The notes beneath the pieces were generated by a model that was given only the letters and a program-made list of their open reading frames with translations, did not search any database and was not told where the DNA came from. Source: Panorpa germanica (lineage: Eukaryota; Arthropoda; Insecta; Mecoptera; Panorpidae). Taken from it: a stretch of 64,000 nt of DNA. Of this stretch, positions 57,825-64,000 are shown piece after piece. The position numbers were made by a program, and so were the translations under genes. Every line of letters begins with the position of its first letter. The stretch's first letter is position 1. The stretch spans positions 24,526,001 to 24,590,000 of the forward strand of contig OY783207.1 in the NCBI GenBank assembly GCA_963678705.1, in the 5' to 3' direction.

Positions 57825-58044
57825 AAAATCCATCTTCAGACTAAGAACAGGACATACGACATTGAAACATCAACATCTAATCAGAAAAACAACAGCTCCG
57901 CAGTGCAACAACTGTCAGACGCAAATAACAGTCCCTCATCTACTAATAACCTGCCCACAATATCAAACGCAAAGAACAAAACACAACATCAGTGGTGAAC
58001 TAAAGGACATACTTTCAGACAATACAGAAAAAATTAAATTCTAA
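57825..58044 (+). pseudogene. LINE ORF2 C-terminal remnant (copy 2) with CCHC knuckle
   Basis: The frame reads SIFRLRTGHTTLKHQHLIRK and continues TTAPQCNNCQTQITVPHLLI, TCPQYQTQRTKHNIS, to a stop at 58044. CNNCQTQITVPHLLITC is a C-x2-C-x7-H-x4-C zinc knuckle, characteristic of the ORF2 C-terminus of I/Jockey/R1-type LINEs, where it follows the reverse transcriptase and RNase H-like region. Only this last ~70-residue part is present, as expected of a 5'-truncated insertion. It is the same family as 40220-40510. A 3' tail is not obvious; A-poor sequence follows. Confidence 0.82.
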
Positions 58045-58045
58045 A

Positions 58046-58976
58046 ATAATCTAATCTAAAACTGTTTGATTTGCACTACATACATTTACATACACTACAT
58101 TCCTAAAGGAACAAGCGACGTATTGATAATAATGAACATAGCAAGAAAACCATTTTCTTTCAGTATCCGAAGGAAATGATTTCTTTATGGAAATGATAAT
58201 CCAGCCGGTAGAAGATTTCATAGTTAGACATTTCCTTTTTATATAAAGTTTAAATTTATTCTTTGAATGCAGTGAAAGCTACTAAACGTTTTTCTTTTAT
58301 ATTACCATATTTTACGCAAGATATAAACCATCAGCTGAATGTACTCCTATACGGGAATGTATACGGGAAATCCAGGACCAATGTAGATTGCATTAGGTTA
58401 GTAGCACCTGCGAAACACGTATACACCACACCAACACACTCGCATGTATATGGATATGGGTATGATATGTGAACGTGCAAGGCTTTAGATTTGTACGCGC
58501 AGAACATGTGGTAGATGGTTCCAACGCCACACTGGGATAACGGAGGATCTGCTGGAAGTGCTGCTCTTGCAATGGTTGCTAGTGCAAAACAAACTGGGAC
58601 CATGAAGTGCGATGTGTAGTACAGGCACGGGCACGTGACAAAAATTATTAAATTATATTTATATTAAACAATACTGCTACAAACGAAATACTTTATTATT
58701 TTACTTTAAAATACTCGTGTTTTTAACGACTTCTTACGAAACATGCTATGAACTAAGAGCATTCATAAATTGTTGATCTTTTCTATATATTTTCTATAAT
58801 GATTTTCTTTCTAAAGATTCCAGGTACCGAGTATTATTACTGGATTTATTTCTATAGGGGTTTATTGCTCATTAGAATTTCAAAACCATTATAATGAATA
58901 AGGGGAATGGCTGCGGGGTTAATGTATACATAACGAGACGTTCCAAGTAAAGATTTCAACAGATCTATCGATAGAT
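58046..58976. other. Non-coding stretch
   Basis: No gene recognised. The first ~100 bp may be the 3' UTR of the preceding LINE remnant. Overlapping frames at 58263-58603 on both strands have no family similarity. Confidence 0.45.
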
Positions 58977-58977
58977 C

Positions 58978-59645
58978 GGCTGTCTTAATTTCAATAAAAC
59001 TGTACTATATATTGATAAAGTTGGTTACTAGAACTTCAAATGTTCAATTATTTTTTAATAACTCCTTATATTTCAGGAAATATTAACAATTAAAAAAGAC
59101 ATTTTCTCTTTAATTATTAAAGGGATTCAACGTTGTACACATCCCAACTGCATGTGACATCACAGCCGGTAGTTGCTGTCTCTTTTATACAACAGAGCGT
59201 AACTCTGACAAAATTACAGGTTACTAACCTTACAGATCATAACTCTCTGCTATATGCATTTATATATCAAAATATCAAATATTATTTACAGCTCTTTCAA
59301 GGAACAATAAAATTCCAATATTATGTCTGCCGTAACAAGGTTAAATAAATTAAAAACTTATTATTCTTTGACTTGACTTGATTATTTGACTACCAACAGC
59401 TACAAAACATTACCACAGCACTGACCTACTCAACAAATAACTGACGTTAAAATGCATTTCACGTCATACAAATGTGGCCGACCATTTCTAGCCCTAAAAC
59501 TACAATTCAAATTTTTAATTGCTATATCTCCGTTAACATTTAGATATTTAATAAAATAGACACGACAACACACATTTATTAACATCAATTTCAATCAACA
59601 ATTGCAATTGTAAAATCGACCACTAAAAAATGAGGACACAAGCCC
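58978..59645 (-). mobile_element. MITE family B, copy 4 (reverse orientation)
   Basis: The right end is intact (GAGGACACAAGCCC, 59632-59645). The left end is shortened: GGCTGTCTTAATTTC replaces the full GGGCTTGTGTCCTATGTCTTAATTTC. Internal blocks are GGTTACTAGAACTTCAAATG, CTTTAATTATTAAAGGGATTC, CCTTGTTACGGCAGAC reversed, and CCGACCATTTCTAG. A small insertion of about 40 bp with CTGTCTCTTTTATACAACAG lies near 59175-59220. No coding capacity. Confidence 0.87.
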
Positions 59646-60373
59646 ATTCACTAGTTCATAAATAACAAACCTGCAACATATATTTAAGCTAAGCTGTGCA
59701 TTCTAACTTTTAAAACAATTTTATTAAAATTTGTATAATATAATATTTATGAAAACATTAAGATTGCAAAAAAAAATCGTCTAAATATTTTCGAGGCAAC
59801 ATGCAAATCTCATTTAAAAACAAAAATTCAAACATAGCTCTGGAGCTATATACGACCTTTTAAAATAATATAAAAGGTAGATTTTTTATTATAACTTGCT
59901 GAAGGTAAATTTTACAACAAGCATGACTCTCCCCTTTCCTCCCCTGCGTGGCTTTTCTCCACCAAACGTATTCCGAAATAAGATATTTTGCAAACATTGC
60001 TTTTTACATATTCTGCAGAATATTTGAACACACCTCATGCCTTATACAAAAAATGTAAATCCCTAATTAGTTATGGTAATAGGTAATGTTCTTTAAAGCT
60101 ACTCGACTTTACAGCAACGTAAACGTGCTGCTGCTGCTAACAAATGCAACTACATTTATATACTGCTCTAATAATGCTGTCCTTTTCTCTAATTCCGAAA
60201 TAATTATTGTTTATATCCACGCATTTAAAATAGCAGGAACAACTTACAGAAAACTTGCTATGGATATACATATATTATTTTTTGTATACTAAATTTTATA
60301 TATATATATTTCTGAATATTTTCATAAGCAATAATAAACGATGACAGGAAGGATGTACATGAAGTGAAAGACT
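59646..60373. other. Non-coding stretch
   Basis: No gene recognised. A TA-rich dinucleotide run lies at about 60292-60310. Confidence 0.45.
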
Positions 60374-60616
60374 TCAGTCGTTCGTTTCAAAAACGTTGAT
60401 TAAAAGTATTGAGGCAGCATCAGTTAATTGAGCCTTTTGAACGTTCATTACAGCTCTAACGAATTTTCCGAGCGCAGCATCCGAGCCAGTGTCCAGCATG
60501 TACCTACCACTCAATTTATACAACAACGCGGCAAACGGAAAAAATAGCTTGTTTTGATTAAACATTAAAGCCGGGCTCATGTCCACGCTGAATAGACGAA
60601 CACGCCGTGAAAACAT
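60374..60616 (-). CDS. Unrecognised 80-codon frame, possibly transposon-derived
   Basis: The frame reads MFSRRVRLFSVDMSPALMFN and continues QNKLFFPFAALLYKLSGRYM, DTGSDAALGKFVRAVMNVQK. It is less AT-biased than its surroundings and has a balanced amino-acid composition. I do not recognise the family. It lies 150 bp from a small TA-flanked inverted-repeat element, so a transposon remnant is possible, as is a decayed host exon. There is no ATG context or splice evidence to prefer either. Confidence 0.25.
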   Translation of the reverse strand: MFSRRVRLFSVDMSPALMFNQNKLFFPFAALLYKLSGRYMLDTGSDAALGKFVRAVMNVQKAQLTDAASILLINVFETND

Positions 60617-60762
60617 GCTGGCTTTGTCGACGAATTAGTGGATTCGTCCTGATTCGAATTTCAAAGACTCGGAACCTAGTGACTCTACTGCTAAACAATC
60701 GTATGACACGATAACATTCCATCGACTAACTCCGTGTTCAAAACGAACGAACGACAGGCTTA

Positions 60763-60874
60763 GGCTGAACTCACATTGAAACTGTATAAGCGAATTTCTG
60801 TATCGTACAATCTTGTGAATCCGAGAAGGATCGACATGGTCGTCAAATTATATAATTCCAATGTGAGTTCAGCC
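60763..60874. mobile_element. 112-bp MITE with TA flanks
   Basis: GGCTGAACTCACATTG at the left and its exact reverse complement CAATGTGAGTTCAGCC at the right, with similarity continuing inward (AACTGTATAA against TTATATAATTC). TA flanks both sides (60761-60762 and 60875-60876), extending to a TTA/TAA palindrome. The 16-bp perfect termini and tiny size make it a MITE of a TA- or TTA-targeting superfamily (mariner or Harbinger type). Confidence 0.85.
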
Positions 60875-60876
60875 TA

Positions 60877-62640
60877 ATTCTGCGGTTGTAATCACAGACA
60901 TATACAGCTCTGTCACATCAAACAAAATTAAAGAAATAAGGCTAATAATTGGAATGGCGTCCAATTTAAATTTAAAAAAATATAATTTTAAGTTCATATG
61001 TAAATACATACATAAAAACGATTTGTACTAAACATAGATGAGTACACAGCATTTTTAAAGGCATCACTATTAGTATATGATACAAGCATGCACTACAAAA
61101 TACGAGTTTACAAACTCACCAGTGAACCTCTGAGAGCTGGGGCATCGCTGCAACCGCAGACGAAGTGGTCTTCAAAATGCACTGCACTCTCAAACCAAGC
61201 AGTCAGACACTAAATACACTTTTTCACTTGTAACATGGGCAATTATTTATGTTTTAGAATTGTCTTTCTTTTGAAACACTGATAATACAATATGAACACT
61301 TGTGATTGTGACAACAAAAAATGTAATGAACGAAGTACAAGCATAAAGATTTATATACATTATTTTTAGGAGAATGGATAATATGAACCGTATAAAGGAT
61401 TAAAAACTAGTATAATATTGACTCACAAATGTGCATATTGTATTGTTATTTTAAAATTTGAATTAGGCATTAATATACACTGACACTGACACAAACACAA
61501 CACAGGTAGGTTAGTTTTTGAAGTAGTTCGATTTACTAAATTATGTATAATGTTTACTTGTATAGTTCTTTACATAATAATTATATTAGCATTCCATTAA
61601 TTATGCTTTAATAAATTTTATTGTAATTTAAATATAATTTTACGTTTTGCAACGTAGGACATTGTTGTAGGTTTTGAAATTTCTTTTTTGCAAAGAAATC
61701 TACGACCGATTGTTATAAAGGTTAAATAAAGCATTACTTTATACACCGATTAATAGTTATATTATATAATTAAACACACAAATATACTATGAACTATTTT
61801 AAAATATATAAATCATTTACCTACACGAATCAACTTTACTGACACTCACATTTTTAACTGAAAGAGCTACCAACAGCATGTGGAACTACCAACATAAAGA
61901 AATCAATAGCACTACTGAATGATATTTAGCTTAGAAATAAATAGTATTATATTATTATATATTTTTATATTTGATAATAAATAAGAACTGAATCTTTAAA
62001 ATCGTTTTAAATTTTATCAAATTATTTAAATATCGATTTTCAATATTAATCTTCACTATTCGGTACACACACTATTTCAGTACAGTGATCTACTTCAGTG
62101 TTATCAGCGCCTGAAGTTACTTTAAACGTCGAGCACACAATAGTTTAGAGAGTGTTTCCTTTACGTTTTAAATATAATTTATAATTAATTATCTTGTTAT
62201 TTTATACTAGTGACAATATTTATGATCATAAAATAGTGTTGTTTAATTGTAGTGTAAAAGTATTCTTTTAATTCAACAAACAATTTTTTTAATTTCGATT
62301 GCAATGTCTCTTAAAAAAAGTGAGGTTATACCTTCATTAAGCATTCATAATATCTTGTAATTAATGCAATAAAAGCAATGGTCTTTTACTAATTATTTCA
62401 ACTAAATTAGATTTTGAATTAATTCGAGAAACAATCCTTATTGAAAATAGTTTTATCGTAATTAGTTTCCTGGCTAAAGGTACACAAGTATTGACAAGTT
62501 GTGCGGGTGTTTTAAAATAGTGTGTTAAATAATTTAAGTGTTAGTTATTTTGGATTATATACTCGTAACATTACAATATTAGTTTTCAATCGGTGTTTAA
62601 CATTTGTGTGTGACAATTATTGTGTTTAACTGGCTCTTAG
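60877..62640. other. Gene-free AT-rich stretch
   Basis: About 1.8 kb of AT-rich sequence with no recognisable gene or shared repeat. Confidence 0.45.
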
Positions 62641-62677
62641 TTTGAATGCTGACTATTCTGATGAGGAACCAATTCTG
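62641..62677 (+). other. Possible very short host exon
   Basis: A pyrimidine-containing stretch ending CTCTTAG (62634-62640) could be a 3' splice site, and CTG|GTAAGT at 62675-62683 is a strong 5' splice site. The 37 bp between would be read in one frame as NADYSDEEPIL, an acidic stretch that stands out from the AT-rich surroundings. No neighbouring exon was found, so this is speculative. Confidence 0.2.
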
Positions 62678-62683
62678 GTAAGT

Positions 62684-63364
62684 TCAATAAAGTTCACTTT
62701 TCCCTAGTATAAATTTATATAATCACTCCAATATATAACTGAATGTAACTCTGTTCAAATCCCTTTTCTGTTCATTTCTAAAAGCCTAAAGTTTTCATTA
62801 GCAACTAGCTACTTTAAAATACATCTACCCTACTACATATGTAATTAATAAAATATAATAATGAATTTGCCAAACGTTTTTAATAATAAATTAACTTCTA
62901 AGAACAAAAGTTTTACTTTACCTTGGGCTTAATTTTCATCTAGTTAAGGTCTGATAGCTGTGTGTTCGACCGGAGTATCGAATTATCGTCCTACTCCCTC
63001 TCTCCCTCTACCTCTACCTTGTGCCTTACCTTTTAGCACATACCATCATCAATACATCGAACGTTACCATATATACGATACGGATATATAACTATAATGT
63101 TTAAAGATTTAGAACTAATTGGCTAAATTGACAGGTATAAGGTATTCCATCTTATTTTTTTAGCTCGTAATGCGGCTGTTAGAGTGTCTAGTTCTTTTTA
63201 CTTTTCTTTGCGGACAAGCTTTGCTATGTCTTGTCAGTGTAGGATTCTCAGATCGAGCTGATGCCTTGTTTAGGAGGGCTATATGAAAATCTATACAATA
63301 ATAAGTAATAGATTTTATTTATTCTTGTATACCACATAAATAATATTAAAAGTTTATGTATTGG
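62684..63364. other. Non-coding stretch
   Basis: No gene recognised. A short pyrimidine-rich patch lies at 62991-63030. Confidence 0.45.
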
Positions 63365-63675
63365 TCAACAATGTTAGTTACACTATTTATAACTCAAGAA
63401 CGGCTGCACCGATTTGGCTGAAAATTGGTGGGGAGGTAGCTTAGAGCCAGGAGACCGACATAAAATACTTTTTATCCCGCTGCTAAAAATTCAACCTGCG
63501 TATATTTGTGTTCCCAAAACTCGAAAAGTTTTGACACAATGTTGCATTCGAATACGCGCGTGGTTTCTCATTTCTTTCCAGTTGATCATCGTGTATGTGT
63601 ACTTTTTATTTATTTTCCCATTCATTTCATATCAGACTGAGCCACACAGAAGCGTGGTCGGTTTTAGCTTGTAGG
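63365..63675 (+). repeat. Probable dispersed repeat, family unresolved
   Basis: It contains TATAACTCAAGAACGGCTG, CACCGATTTGGCTGAAAAT, TTGGTGGGGAGGTAGCTTAG and ACTTTTTATCCCGCTGCTAAA. Phrases of this type (an ACTC-AGAACGGCTG-ACCGATTT block followed by TTTTTATCCCG) are familiar from many arthropod repeats. I cannot tell which class this copy belongs to, and there is no second copy in the window. Confidence 0.5.
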
Positions 63676-63679
63676 AAAT

Positions 63680-63740
63680 AGATTTGTAAAAGTTTTCAAA
63701 TAAAATATAAAATTCTATACTCTTAAAAGATATTTAATGG
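63680..63740. repeat. Fragment similar to the family F hAT-like element
   Basis: TTTGTAAAAGTTTTCAAATA, then AAATATAAAATTCTATACTC and TTAAAAGATATTTAA. This matches 2588-2645 inside the family F element with few differences. No termini are present. Confidence 0.65.
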
Positions 63741-64000
63741 ATTTAATAACACAAATTACTGATTTAAACGCTAATAACTTGTGCAATATTGTTGCTAAAG
63801 ACATGGTTCGCAAACCCATCTCATTTTATAACAATTATAAAAGCGTATCCATATTTAACGAACAACCATGGAATAATATACGGTCGTTCAATACATATTA
63901 CCCAACACAAAATATAAAGTTTATTTTGAACTATACGGGATATTGCAGGGGTTCTCTTTAGCCCATGTTCGTAGCAGGCTAGAGGGAATAGCGACTTTGC
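63741..64000. other. Window edge, unresolved
   Basis: A plus-strand frame of 74 codons (63737-63961) reads NYKSVSIFNEQPWNNIRSFN and similar, Asn-rich as expected for AT-rich DNA. No family recognised. Sequence continues beyond the window. Confidence 0.3.

Noticed and set aside
1-64000. CRISPR array or bacterial-type operon
   Set aside because: No regularly spaced short direct repeats, no operon-like runs of genes; the sequence is eukaryotic in character.

Overview
The window looks like gene-poor, AT-rich nuclear DNA from an insect or related arthropod. The grounds are the base composition, abundant terminal-inverted-repeat elements of hAT and mariner type, a BEL/Pao-type LTR element with a DUF1759-like Gag, an insect-type LINE C-terminus with a CCHC knuckle, and a tRNA-derived SINE. 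I could not identify the species. I found no complete host gene, tRNA, rRNA or CRISPR array. The window may be intergenic or lie inside a very long intron; one very short possible exon (62641-62677) is the only weak hint of host gene structure.

Almost everything supportable is repeat-derived. The main dispersed families are: (A) a hAT-like non-autonomous element of about 325-380 bp with CAGGGGCGG/CCGCCTCTG ends and 8-bp target duplications, seven copies plus one end fragment; (B) an element of about 580-620 bp with TGGGCTTGTGTCCT ends, four copies; (C) a repeat of about 640 bp with G-rich/C-rich ends and an internal hairpin, four copies; (D) foldback hairpin elements with GGCGACTGGTTGC-type arms, two copies; (E) a locally tandem repeat in two places, in opposite orientations; (F) a 704-bp hAT-like element with a perfect 8-bp duplication; (G) a hAT-like element of about 190 bp, two copies. 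There are also single short inverted-repeat elements at 12593, 30534, 57472 and 60763.

Layout: 1-11 kb holds G, F, A, two C copies and B. 11-17 kb is mostly empty apart from one E copy. 17-28 kb holds A, B, a foldback element, SINE copies (one inserted in an A copy) and a long pyrimidine-rich tract. 28-33 kb holds short repeats, one C copy and the second E copy. 33.9-39.4 kb is the centrepiece: an A-family element split by a very young BEL/Pao-type LTR element, with target duplications visible for both insertions. 39-46 kb holds LINE, C and A copies, an internally deleted mariner and a foldback hairpin. 46-55 kb is nearly featureless apart from a diverged SINE and one A copy. 55-64 kb holds two B copies (one with another element inside it), a small hAT-like element, a LINE tail, a 112-bp inverted-repeat element and unresolved repeat sequence at the right edge.

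The insertion order can be read from the nesting. A-family elements are older than the SINE inserted in one and the LTR element inserted in another. A B copy is older than the element inside it. The two LTRs of the BEL/Pao element are almost identical, so it is the youngest datable event. I saw no clearly new cellular system. The most noteworthy points are the resolved nested insertions, the non-autonomous BEL/Pao element with a repeated leader motif, a probably uncharacterised tRNA-SINE family, and several MITE families that should be definable genome-wide.
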